DNA from: Clavibacter tessellarius
Lineage (GTDB): Bacteria; Actinomycetota; Actinomycetes; Actinomycetales; Microbacteriaceae
NCBI RefSeq assembly: GCF_001618005.1
Contig: NZ_LQXA01000029.1
Location: 1 to 37,936 of the forward strand
Direction: 5' to 3'
DNA: 37,936 nucleotides
Shown here in pieces: positions 15,752 through 23,692 of this stretch. Position numbers and translations under genes: made by a program. Every line of letters begins with the position of its first letter. Position 1 is the first letter of the stretch. Below the pieces are notes generated by a model. That model was given only the letters and a program-made list of their open reading frames with translations. It did not search any database and had not been told where the DNA came from.

Positions 15752-17047
15752 ATGGTCGATCGCGAGTACGGGTTCAAGACGAGGGCGATCCACGCGGGCA
15801 ACATCCCCGACGCCACCACGGGTGCGCGCGCCCTCCCCATCTACCAGTCGAGCGCGTTCGTCTTCGACGACACCGCCGACGCCGCCGCGCGCTTCGCGCT
15901 GCAGAAGTACGGCAACGTCTACTCGCGCCTGTCGAACCCCACGGTCGCGTCGTTCGAGGAGCGCGTCGCGAGCCTCGAGGGCGGCCTCGGCGCGGTCGCC
16001 ACGGCGAGCGGGCTGAGCGCGCAGTACATCACCTTCGCCTCGTTGGCCGGCGCCGGCGACCACATCGTCGCCTCCGCGGCCCTCTACGGCGGATCCATCA
16101 CCCAGCTCGACGTGACCCTCCGCCGCTTCGGCGTGGAGACCACGTTCGTGCAGTCGAGCGACCCGGCCGACTACGCCGCCGCGATCACCGACCGCACCAA
16201 GCTCGTCTTCGCGGAGACCGTCGCGAACCCGTCGGGCGAGATCGCCGACATCGAGGGGCTCGCGGCCGTGGCGCACGCGACGGGGGTCCCGCTCGTCATC
16301 GACTCCACCATCGCGACCCCGTACCTCAACCGGCCCATCGAGTGGGGCGCCGACATCGTCATCCACTCGGCCACCAAGTTCCTCGGCGGGCACGGCACCA
16401 CCCTCGGCGGCGTGGTCGTCGAATCGGGCCTCTTCGACTGGGAGAGCGCCCGCTTCCCCCTGCTCGACCAGCCCGTGCCGAGCTACGGCGGCCTCAACTG
16501 GACCGGCAACTTCGGCGAGTACGCGTTCCTCACCCGCCTCCGCGCCGAGCAGCTCCGCGACATCGGGCCCGCGCTCGCGCCGCACTCCGCGTTCCTGCTC
16601 GCGCAGGGCGTCGAGACCCTGCCGTACCGGATGCAGGCGCACATCGACAACGCGCGGGCCGTCGCCGAGTGGCTGGATCAGGATCCGCGCATCACCGCCG
16701 TCAACTGGGCCGGCCTCCCCGCGCACCCGCACCACGAGCGCGCGCGCAAGTACCTGCCGACGGGACCCGGATCCGTGTTCACGTTCGAGGTCGCGGGCGG
16801 CCGCGCGGTCGGCCAGCGCTTCATCGAGTCGGTGGAGCTCGCGAGCCACCTCGCCAACATCGGCGACGCGAAGACCCTCGTCATCCACCCGGCCTCCACG
16901 ACCCACGCGCAGCTGAGCGAGTCGCAGCTGGTCGACGCGGGCGTGCTGCCGGGCATCGTCCGCATCAGCGTCGGCATCGAGGACGTCGCCGACATCATCC
17001 ACGACCTGGACCAGGCGCTCGCCGCCGCCACGGAGACCGCGAAGTGA
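15752..17047 (+). CDS. metY: O-acetylhomoserine aminocarboxypropyltransferase (sulfhydrylase)
   Basis: This 431-residue PLP enzyme of the Cys/Met metabolism family carries the start F-K-T-R-A-I-H-A-G, the N-terminal Y-x-R segment V-Y-S-R-L-S-N-P-T, and the PLP lysine K209 in H-S-A-T-K-F-L-G-G-H-G. The length (over 420 residues) and the late segment R-I-S-V-G-I-E-D-V are those of the MetY/O-acetylhomoserine sulfhydrylase branch rather than cystathionine gamma-synthase. It makes homocysteine from O-acetylhomoserine and sulfide in the cytoplasm. The last bases overlap the GTG start of the CoA-binding protein gene, a common actinobacterial operon. It appears leaderless, with a -10 box 6 bases before ATG. 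Confidence 0.92.
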   Translation: MVDREYGFKTRAIHAGNIPDATTGARALPIYQSSAFVFDDTADAAARFALQKYGNVYSRLSNPTVASFEERVASLEGGLGAVATASGLSAQYITFASLAGAGDHIVASAALYGGSITQLDVTLRRFGVETTFVQSSDPADYAAAITDRTKLVFAETVANPSGEIADIEGLAAVAHATGVPLVIDSTIATPYLNRPIEWGADIVIHSATKFLGGHGTTLGGVVVESGLFDWESARFPLLDQPVPSYGGLNWTGNFGEYAFLTRLRAEQLRDIGPALAPHSAFLLAQGVETLPYRMQAHIDNARAVAEWLDQDPRITAVNWAGLPAHPHHERARKYLPTGPGSVFTFEVAGGRAVGQRFIESVELASHLANIGDAKTLVIHPASTTHAQLSESQLVDAGVLPGIVRISVGIEDVADIIHDLDQALAAATETAK

Positions 17048-17799
17048 GCTTCGACACCGGCGGGGTGCCGCCCGAGCGCACCGGATCCACGCCCCACCCG
17101 GCCGCGGCCGCCGCGGATCTGGCGCCGCTGGATCCCGCCGAGGAGGCTGCCGACCGCGCGGCAGGCGACGCGGCGGAGGCGCAGGATGTCGACCCCGACG
17201 CCGCGCCCGTCGAGCCCGTCGCGGATCCAGACGCCGACGGCACCCAGACCACGCAGCTCCAGAACGGCCTGACCTGCGCGATCCCCCGCTCCAGCCCGCT
17301 CGCCGCCCTGCTCCGGTCCGAGCGCACGTGGACCGGCCCGAGCGCCAAGGAGCGCCAGGCGATCCTCCGCCGCGCGAAGTCCGTCGCCATCGTGGGCGCC
17401 TCGCCGAACCCGGCGCGCTCCAGCTACTTCGTCGGCACGTACCTCCAGCAGTCGAGCGACTACCGCGTCTACTTCGTGAACCCGAACGCCACCGAGATCC
17501 TCGGCCAGAAGGCGTACCCCGACCTCGCGTCGCTCCCCGAGGTGCCGGACATCGTCGACGTCTTCCGGAAGGCGAGCGACATCCCGTCGGTGGTGGACGA
17601 CGTGGTCGCCGTCGGCGCGCCCGTCATCTGGGTGCAGCTCGGCATCTGGAACCAGGAGGCGGCGGTGGATGCGGAGTCGCGCGGCCTCACGGTGGTGATG
17701 GACCGCTGCATCAAGGTCGAGCACGCCCGCTTCCACGGCGGCCTCCACCTGCTCGGCTTCGACACGGGCGTGATCAGCTCGCGGAAGGCGGCGGGCTAG
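17044..17799 (+). CDS. CoA-binding domain protein (YccU-like) with acidic N-terminal extension
   Basis: The protein has 251 residues. Its C-terminal about 140 residues form a Rossmann-type CoA-binding domain: K-S-V-A-I-V-G-A-S-P-N-P-A-R-S-S-Y, then V-Y-F-V-N-P-N, D-I-V-D-V-F-R and V-I-W-V-Q-L-G-I-W-N-Q-E. The domain ends with the M-D-R-C-I-K-V-E-H segment typical of YccU-like proteins. The first about 105 residues are Pro/Ala/Asp/Glu-rich and probably disordered, which is longer than usual for this family. GTG at 17044 overlaps the metY stop (GTGA), indicating coupling. In actinobacteria this protein commonly follows metY; its role is unproven. Confidence 0.85.
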   Translation: MSFDTGGVPPERTGSTPHPAAAAADLAPLDPAEEAADRAAGDAAEAQDVDPDAAPVEPVADPDADGTQTTQLQNGLTCAIPRSSPLAALLRSERTWTGPSAKERQAILRRAKSVAIVGASPNPARSSYFVGTYLQQSSDYRVYFVNPNATEILGQKAYPDLASLPEVPDIVDVFRKASDIPSVVDDVVAVGAPVIWVQLGIWNQEAAVDAESRGLTVVMDRCIKVEHARFHGGLHLLGFDTGVISSRKAAG

Positions 17800-17843
17800 C
17801 AGCCGCGTACCACACTCCGGCGCCGCTGAGAGAGGCAAATGAG

Positions 17844-17867
17844 GATGCATTAGCGTTCGTGTGCATC
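17844..17867 (+). promoter_or_regulatory. promoter flanked by an inverted repeat at the head of the type VII toxin operon
   Basis: TAGCGT at 17851-17856 is a -10 candidate. It is bracketed by GATGCA (17844-17849) and its reverse complement TGCATC (17862-17867). A protein bound to this repeat would cover the -10 box and transcription start. It lies about 70 bases before the first gene of the toxin operon. No -35 box is evident, so an activator could be involved. Confidence 0.35.
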
Positions 17868-17935
17868 GCTCGCCGGAGGACGGCGCCGAGCGGGTGCAGC
17901 TTCATCCCCTCGCGCTCCCGTCGGACAGAGGCGGC

Positions 17936-19042
17936 ATGTCGAGCGATCAAGCGCTGGCCCTTCCCCATCCGCTCGTCGACGACATGGGCCCCGGATGGGT
18001 CCGCACGGAGACGGACGCGCTCCGCGTCGGTGCGAGTTCCGGACGCCTCGACCTGCTCACGTACGCACTCCGCAACCGCTCGACGCTCATCCTCGTGACA
18101 CGACCGAGCGCGCGCCTCACGGTCCCGCTCTTCCAGCTCCTGCAGGCGACGGGATCGGAATGGCGCACGCGCGACGACGACGGGACCCTCCGCCGGGCGC
18201 TCACCGGTGTCGCCGTCGACCGACCGGTAGCCGACGGACTCGAGGAGATCCCCCGCCGCCGTGAACGAGGGACCCCCGACCGACCTGGCCCGTGGCCCAG
18301 CGGGCAGCAGGCCGATGCGCCCCTCGGCGCCTGGCTGCAGTTCGCCGTCGCGACCCACCATCCGGCGCGTGCGGAGACGATGCTGGGTAGAGGGCTGCAG
18401 GAGCTCGTCAACGAGATCGACCCCGACACGACCATCTCTTGGGGCACCTCCGAGCCCACCACGCTCGCGTGGGACCGGCGCGTCCTCACCCGCACGGCCC
18501 GCGAGCGCATGCCGCGCGGGTCCCGGTTCTTCGCCGCCGGCCATGGCGCCTCTGCGTTCCGCGCCACCATCACCGTGACTCGCACCGCGCTCGGCGTCAC
18601 CGAGGAGACGAGCGTCGTCTTCGCGGTCGCGGAGGAGGTGGCGGGGAGCGACGCAGCAGCCAGGCACGCGCTGTCCCGCGTCGCGCGGCGTCAGCGTCTG
18701 CTGGTCGGCTCGGCGTGGACCCTACGCGGCGGCACCGACTGCACGGTCACCGCCGGACGCGAGGTCGTCCCCGACCCCGTCGCCGCCGCGGTCGGTCCCC
18801 ATGTCGTCCGCATGCTCGACTTGGAAGGCGCCGGAGCGGATCGGGTCCCCGGCGCGGTGAAGGTCGGCCGACTCCGTGCCGAGGCGCTCCTCGTCGGCTT
18901 CGGCCAGGACGAGGACCGCTGGCGCTCGTTCGCGGAGGCCATCCGGGGTGTCGGCATCTCCGAGGCGACGAACGCGCTGTTCGGGCAGGAGCCCGATCGG
19001 ACGCCCCCGCAGGAGACCGCGGAGGCGCATCGTGCCTCGTGA
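17936..19042 (+). CDS. type VII secretion-associated protein, DUF6177-like
   Basis: This 368-residue soluble protein has no signal peptide or membrane helix. From memory of actinobacterial type VII loci it resembles the DUF6177 family, which sits beside WXG/LXG substrates and may act as a chaperone or specificity factor; that assignment needs a profile search. Visible features are S-T-L-I-L-V-T-R-P-S-A in the N-terminal third, H-H-P-A-R-A-E-T-M-L-G in the centre, and the C-terminal segment G-R-L-R-A-E-A-L-L-V-G-F-G. The ATG at 17936 is preferred over an in-frame GTG at 17861 because it has an AGAGG site and the 17861 codon falls in the predicted promoter repeat. It overlaps the next gene by 11 bases, making a tight operon with the toxin. 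Confidence 0.6.
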   Translation: MSSDQALALPHPLVDDMGPGWVRTETDALRVGASSGRLDLLTYALRNRSTLILVTRPSARLTVPLFQLLQATGSEWRTRDDDGTLRRALTGVAVDRPVADGLEEIPRRRERGTPDRPGPWPSGQQADAPLGAWLQFAVATHHPARAETMLGRGLQELVNEIDPDTTISWGTSEPTTLAWDRRVLTRTARERMPRGSRFFAAGHGASAFRATITVTRTALGVTEETSVVFAVAEEVAGSDAAARHALSRVARRQRLLVGSAWTLRGGTDCTVTAGREVVPDPVAAAVGPHVVRMLDLEGAGADRVPGAVKVGRLRAEALLVGFGQDEDRWRSFAEAIRGVGISEATNALFGQEPDRTPPQETAEAHRAS

Positions 19043-19367
19043 GTTCATCATCGCGTCGCCGACGCCCGTCACCATGCTGCACTGCATCGTCGGCGCCGCG
19101 GCCGTCGACCCGGATCTCGGGTTGGCGCGCGTGGTCGGTGACGGCGCGGTTCAGATCGCAGGTGAGGGGCTCGTGCTCGCGGTGGTGCGCAGCGCGCGAG
19201 TCGAGGAGCCGGCCGATGCCGAGCGGCTCTTCGGCCATCCTCTTCCGGCCGGGACGACGTGCCTCAGCGAGGCCTACGGCCCGTTCGGCGAGGCCATGAC
19301 GCCGCAGGTGGTGCACGAGATCGCGCGACTCGCGGGCGGCACCGCATTCGAACCAGGAGGTCAGTGA
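19032..19367 (+). CDS. small type VII-associated protein of unknown family
   Basis: This 111-residue protein has no signal peptide; its composition is mixed alpha/beta with A-E-G-L-V-L-A-V-V-R-like hydrophobic strands. I do not recognise the family. GTG at 19032 has a GGAGGCG ribosome-binding site within the end of the preceding gene, and the stop overlaps the next start (TGATG). Sandwiched between the DUF6177-like protein and the WXG-like protein, it is most likely an adaptor or chaperone used to export the toxin. This is inferred from position only. Confidence 0.55.
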   Translation: MPREFIIASPTPVTMLHCIVGAAAVDPDLGLARVVGDGAVQIAGEGLVLAVVRSARVEEPADAERLFGHPLPAGTTCLSEAYGPFGEAMTPQVVHEIARLAGGTAFEPGGQ

Positions 19368-19768
19368 TGAGCGGATGGAGCATCGAGCCGGAAGGCGTCA
19401 GACAGGTGCTGAACAAGGTCCAGGACGACGCGAAGGAGCTGTCGACCGCCTTCGGTGGAATCGCGAATGCGCAGGAGTCGCTGGATGGCGGATCCGGCGC
19501 GACGGCGGCGAGCACGGCCGTCAGCCAGTGGAGGGTCGCCGCGACGCCGCTCCTCGCCCCCGTGGCGGCGGCCGTGGTCGGGCTGCTCGAATCCGAGCAG
19601 TCGCGCATCGCCGGCATCGCCACCCGCATCGAGGCCTGCGGCGTCGGAGCGGGCAACGCGACTATGGCCTATCTCCAGGGCGATGAGGAGATGGCCGCGT
19701 CGACGCAGCGGACAGCCCTCGCCGCCGCGTCCTCCGGCGACCTCACGGCACTGGAGAACCGCTCATGA
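19367..19768 (+). CDS. WXG100/DUF6507-like small helical secretion partner
   Basis: This 133-residue mostly helical protein opens M-S-G-W-S-I-E-P-E-G-V, which from memory matches the start of DUF6507 proteins in actinobacterial type VII loci. Heptad-like Ala/Leu patterns and a Q-W-R turn near the middle resemble WXG100-superfamily hairpins, although a strict W-x-G is not visible. Such small partners usually bind the N-terminal helical domain of an LXG-type toxin to make a composite export signal. It overlaps the upstream gene at TGATG and the downstream toxin at ATGA, a translationally coupled order that supports heterodimer formation with the toxin. Confidence 0.6.
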   Translation: MSGWSIEPEGVRQVLNKVQDDAKELSTAFGGIANAQESLDGGSGATAASTAVSQWRVAATPLLAPVAAAVVGLLESEQSRIAGIATRIEACGVGAGNATMAYLQGDEEMAASTQRTALAAASSGDLTALENRS

Positions 19769-21792
19769 TCGCCGAGCTGATCAAGCCGCATCTGATCCCG
19801 GGCACGGACATCGACCCGGGACTCGTCTCGAACTCGGCGACCTCCTATTCGAAGACGGCGACCGCGATCAGCACGCACGCGAATGCGGTCGTCACGAGCT
19901 GGTCGGGGCTCTCGGAGCACTACTCGGCTCCGGAGGCACCGGAGCTCCTCGCGGCGATGAGTCCCGTCGGTACCGACGCGCAGACGGTGGCGGACAAGCT
20001 GACGAAGGTGAGCACGCTGCTCGACCAACTGGCGAGCGACATCGCCACGCCCGTCAGACGCTTGAAGGAGCTCCAGGCGGAGGCAGAGGACTTCGTCGCG
20101 AAGGTGGGCGGGGGCGTCGACATCACCGTGACGGGCTCCACCGGGACGACGAAGCACCATGTGCAGTGGTTCAACCACCAGGAGACGCTGGACCGCAACA
20201 ACGACCTGATCGCGCAAGTCGATGCCGAGGTCGCGAAGATCTCCACGGCCAGCGCGACGTGCATCGACGGCATCAATCGGTTGCGCGGTGACCAGTGCAT
20301 GCCGATCGCGCCGGCCGTCTCGGCCGAACAGCTCTTCGCGAGCCCCGACGTGTCCTGGGGGAATGTCGGACGGGCGCCGCGCGGATGCGGGGTGTCGGCC
20401 TCCGCCGGGTTCCTCACCTTCGTCGGAGGCACATGGGATGGCATCGCCGCCATCGGTGGCTACAACACGGCGGACGGGACCGAGAAGTTCAGCACGTCGC
20501 TCAACGCCATCGGCGGCATAGCCTCGGGGCTGGGCACGCTCGCGATCACGCTCGCGTCTCCCACCACGGCCCTCACTGCATTCGCCCCCTCCGAGGACGT
20601 CCCGGAACCGCTTCGGGGCCCGCAGGCCTGGTATAGGGAGAACCTGCAGGCGCTGGCGTCCGGGATCGCGGGGACGCCCGAGCAGTGGGACGACGACCCG
20701 GTCGCCGCCGGGACCACCGGGCTCCTCGGGCTCGGATCCCTGTTCGTCGGCGGTGCCGGGATCGTGCCCGACTCGCTCCGCGGCGCATCGATCCTCGCCC
20801 GCACCGGAGGCGCGCTCGAGCACGCCTCCACCCTCGCGACCGACGGATCACGCCTCGCCGCCGGCCTGAGCCGCGCCGGGACCCTCACGACCAAGGTTGC
20901 CGAGCTCCTCGGCGCGAACCCGCGCCTGGCCCTCGTCACGACCGACGACGAGACCATCCAGGCCTACTTCCGCGGCCTCGCAACCGACGGCGCAGACGAC
21001 GGCCTCGTCCGCGACACCACGCTCAGCACCACCATCCACGACCTCGCCGAGGCCGAGAAGCACGCGGAGGCGCTACCGGATCCTGTGCCGAGCCACGTCA
21101 ACACGCCGCCGGATGAGACACACGAGACGGGCCCCGGAAGGGGTATCCACGCAGTAGATCCGACTGACACGGACACCGACCACCTGTCCGCAACCGAATA
21201 CTTCCCCGAAGCGAAAGGCGCCCATCTCGGTAGCCCACAAGCGCCGCACGAGACCCCACCTACGGGCCCGCACGCGCCTACCGGTGACGACTACTGGAAG
21301 CCCCTCAGCCACGACGAGATCCAAAACCTCCCTGTGGTGCGCGACGGTAGTCACCTTGTCGACGGCAAGCTCAGCCCCAACACCTGGTACCAGACCGGCG
21401 AACACGAGTACCTCTACCGGACCAACGAACACGGCCACATCGACCGCGTCATCGCCGAAGACCTGCGTTTTACAACGCGCGAAATCCGTCCACCCCATGA
21501 CCCGAACACCCTCGGTAAGATCCAGGGCGTCGACCACGCCGGGCATCTCATCGCGTTCCGCTATGGCGGCTCCGACGAACTTGACAACCTCGTCTCACAA
21601 CTCATACGCATCAACAAGAGCAGGTACTATCGGGTCGAGAATCAATGGGGCCGAGCCCTTTCGGCCGACCCACCGCAACGAGTAAGCCTCGACCTCCGCA
21701 TCGACACCGACCCCGTGACTGGTAGACCCTATCGCTTTGAAGTCAATTATGACATCGATGGCGAAAGCTTTTCGCCAGAGTTCTTACAGTAG
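19765..21792 (+). CDS. polymorphic toxin: WXG/LXG-like N-terminus with YeeF-type DNA/RNA non-specific endonuclease C-terminus
   Basis: The toxin has 675 residues. Residues 1 to about 200 are helical with a W46-S-G48 turn, like the targeting domain of type VII LXG toxins. About 217-434 is a Gly/Ala-rich hydrophobic linker that recurs nearly base for base at 22411-22980. About 435-502 is a variable acidic linker. About 503-675 is the toxic tip: Y-L-Y-R-T-N-E-H-G-H-I-D, then V-D-H-A-G-H-L-I-A-F-R-Y-G-G (D590, H594), N-L-V-S-Q, N617 and E625, ending R-P-Y-R-F-E-V-N-Y-D-I-D-G. This matches the Endonuclease_NS_2 nuclease fold of Bacillus YeeF; H594 and N617 are the likely catalytic base and metal-site Asn. 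The start overlaps the WXG-like gene. An immunity gene follows at once. The 3' third is visibly less GC-rich than the 5' part. Confidence 0.8.
   Translation: MIAELIKPHLIPGTDIDPGLVSNSATSYSKTATAISTHANAVVTSWSGLSEHYSAPEAPELLAAMSPVGTDAQTVADKLTKVSTLLDQLASDIATPVRRLKELQAEAEDFVAKVGGGVDITVTGSTGTTKHHVQWFNHQETLDRNNDLIAQVDAEVAKISTASATCIDGINRLRGDQCMPIAPAVSAEQLFASPDVSWGNVGRAPRGCGVSASAGFLTFVGGTWDGIAAIGGYNTADGTEKFSTSLNAIGGIASGLGTLAITLASPTTALTAFAPSEDVPEPLRGPQAWYRENLQALASGIAGTPEQWDDDPVAAGTTGLLGLGSLFVGGAGIVPDSLRGASILARTGGALEHASTLATDGSRLAAGLSRAGTLTTKVAELLGANPRLALVTTDDETIQAYFRGLATDGADDGLVRDTTLSTTIHDLAEAEKHAEALPDPVPSHVNTPPDETHETGPGRGIHAVDPTDTDTDHLSATEYFPEAKGAHLGSPQAPHETPPTGPHAPTGDDYWKPLSHDEIQNLPVVRDGSHLVDGKLSPNTWYQTGEHEYLYRTNEHGHIDRVIAEDLRFTTREIRPPHDPNTLGKIQGVDHAGHLIAFRYGGSDELDNLVSQLIRINKSRYYRVENQWGRALSADPPQRVSLDLRIDTDPVTGRPYRFEVNYDIDGESFSPEFLQ
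20411..21066 (+). repeat. long direct repeat, copy 1 (toxin linker)
   Basis: Bases 20500-21066 recur at 22411-22977 (offset 1911, a multiple of three, same frame) with six mismatches in my hand alignment, about 99% identity. The preceding 87 bases (20413-20499) align without gaps to 22324-22410 at only about 65%, so the high-identity tract begins abruptly. Confidence 0.85.
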
Positions 21793-21801
21793 AAGGTAAA
21801 G

Positions 21802-22299
21802 ATGAATATACGCCAAGAAGGTATCATCCGGGAGCTCGTGGGCACTTGGGTTCCCTTGGCCTTGGAGTACGCCGAGGGAGCCAATAACGTGACCACGCTC
21901 TTTATTTATGCAGGGTCCGAGCTTGGATCATATTACGCCAACGCGTTCTTTGAGCAAGAAGGACAAGTCAATTATCCAGGCAAGTTACAAGGAGCAGATA
22001 CCAGCCGTAGGCGCGTTCTCGGGATGCAACGAGGCTTCCGAGAGGCCCTCCACAAGGCTGAGGCCCAGTTCGCGGAAGCCGAGATCCCATGCCCAACTGA
22101 GTATCGGGTCAGCTATGAACCTGGACCAGGTCACCTCGATGTGCAGCTCTCACGCGAGCTTAAATATGCCCACCATCCAGTCAAGACACTGGAACACGGG
22201 CCGGAGGATTGGCTCGATGCGCGTTTACCGAAGACTTTCGGGCGCCTGATACCTCCGGAGGCCGAGTGGCCTGCGCCAGGCACAGAAACGTACGAATAA
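21802..22299 (+). CDS. immunity protein 1, YezG/DUF600-like
   Basis: This 165-residue acidic soluble protein contains A-L-E-Y-A-E-G, F-I-Y-A-G-S-E-L-G, A-F-F-E-Q, then C-P-T-E-Y-R-V-S-Y-E-P-G-P-G and L-K-Y-A-H-H-P-V-K-T-L and E-D-W-L-D. The pattern fits the YezG/DUF600 family, whose founding member neutralises the YeeF nuclease toxin, so it is the expected partner of the upstream toxin tip. ATG at 21802 has AGAAGG 5 bases before it, and the gene starts 9 bases after the toxin stop. GC content is clearly below the chromosomal average here. Three further intact paralogues lie downstream. Confidence 0.8.
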   Translation: MNIRQEGIIRELVGTWVPLALEYAEGANNVTTLFIYAGSELGSYYANAFFEQEGQVNYPGKLQGADTSRRRVLGMQRGFREALHKAEAQFAEAEIPCPTEYRVSYEPGPGHLDVQLSRELKYAHHPVKTLEHGPEDWLDARLPKTFGRLIPPEAEWPAPGTETYE

Positions 22300-22317
22300 C
22301 GAGGTAGCGGCACGTGA

Positions 22318-23682
22318 GGGCGCCTCAGCGTCATCGGAGGTGCATGGTATGTCCGCGCTACCATCGGCGGGTGCTACTCGCAGGATGACTCCGAAGAACT
22401 TGGCACCTCACTCAACGCCATCGGCGGCATCGCCTCGGGGCTGGGCACGCTCGCGATCACGCTCGCGTCTCCCACCACGGCCCTCACTGCATTCGCCCCC
22501 TCCGAGGACGTCCCGGAACCGCTTCGGGGCCCGCAGGCCTGGTATAGGGAGAACCTGCAGGCGCTGGCGTCCGGGATCGCGGGGACGCCCGAGCAGTGGG
22601 ACGACGACCCGGTCGCCGCCGGGACCACCGGGCTCCTCGGGCTCGGATCCCTGTTCGTCGGCGGTGCCGGGATCGTGCCCGACTCGCTCCGCGGCGCATC
22701 GATCCTCGCCCGCACCGGAGGCGCGCTCGAGCACGCCTCCACCCTCGCAACCGACGGATCACGCCTCGCCGCCGGCCTGAGCCGCGCCGGGACCCTCACG
22801 ACCAAGGTCGCCGAGCTCCTCGGCGCGAACCCGCGCCTGGCCCTCGTCACGACCGACGACGAGACCATCCAGGCCTACTTCCGCGGACTCGCCACCGACG
22901 GCGCAGACGACGGCCTCGTCCGCGACACCACGCTCAGCACCACCATCCACGACCTCGCCGAGGCCGAGAAACACGCGGACGCACCTCCTGCCCACGACGT
23001 GACCCCACAGGAACGGCAGCCCCACGAACCCACCGCCGAGCCCCCGCATGCGAACGAGCCGATCGATCCCGAGCAGACCACCGCCACCGACCACGCCTCT
23101 TTCCAGAAGAGCAGCCGACTCCGCACACCGGAAGCACCCGACACCGCCCCGGAACACCCGCACGCGCCCACGGGTGACGACTACTGGAAGCCCCTCAGCC
23201 ACGAAGAGATCAAGAACCTCCCCGTCGTCCGCGACGGTTCCCATCTCGTCAAGCGCAAGCTCAGCCCCAACACCTGGTACCAGACCGGTGAACACGAGTA
23301 CCTCTACCGCACCAACGAACACGGCCACATCGACCGCGTCATCGCCGAAGAAGTGCACCTCAAGGTCCACGAAGGACGGTACCGCCACGACCCCGACACG
23401 CCCGGCAAGATCAAGGGCGTCGACAACGCAAGTCACCTCTTTGCCGACTGGCTAGGCGGGTCACCCAAGCTCGACAACCTCGTGTCCTTGCTAGAGGGAC
23501 ATAATAAGGGCAGATACCTTGAAATGGAACGCAAATGGGTCACAGCACTCTCCACCGACCCACCGGGACACGTCAGCGTCGACATCCGGATTGACACCGA
23601 CCTCGCCACTGGCCGACCGACGAAAGTCACAGTAAAACATGTCACCGATGGCGAAGAGCTCACTTCAACCTTCGAACAATAG
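22318..23682 (+). pseudogene. start-less toxin cassette (linker plus alternative endonuclease tip)
   Basis: An open frame begins right after an in-frame TGA at 22315. It runs 454 codons to TAG at 23680 and aligns to toxin residues 217-675, but it lacks the secretion N-terminus. The first in-frame initiation codon is GTG 22675, deep inside the linker. Bases 22411-22980 are about 99% identical to the active gene. The variable acidic linker then differs completely. The tip begins about 89% identical and then diverges: V-D-N-A-S-H-L-F-A-D-W-L-G-G replaces D-H-A-G-H-L-I-A, keeping the His and the downstream Asn (H-N-K-G-R-Y). The frame is intact, so the tip is probably functional if joined to a secretion domain. 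It is followed 10 bases later by its own immunity gene. Confidence 0.8.
22411..22980 (+). repeat. long direct repeat, copy 2 (silent cassette linker)
   Basis: Partner of 20500-21066, in direct orientation and 1911 bases away. The identity is high enough to support homologous recombination or gene conversion between the expressed toxin and this cassette. Confidence 0.85.
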
Positions 23683-23692
23683 GAGACATGAC

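Noticed and set aside
17861-17935. GTG 17861 as the start of the DUF6177-like protein
   Set aside because: It falls inside the inverted repeat near the predicted transcription start and has no ribosome-binding site; ATG 17936 has one.
20460-20957. minus-strand frame repeated almost identically at 22374-22868
   Set aside because: The near-identity of the two frames simply reflects the duplicated linker on the coding strand; composition is that of an antisense shadow.
22675-23682. the silent cassette as a real 335-residue gene from GTG 22675
   Set aside because: The GTG lies in the middle of a conserved linker, there is no ribosome-binding site, and the product would lack any export domain. 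A start-less recombination cassette fits better.
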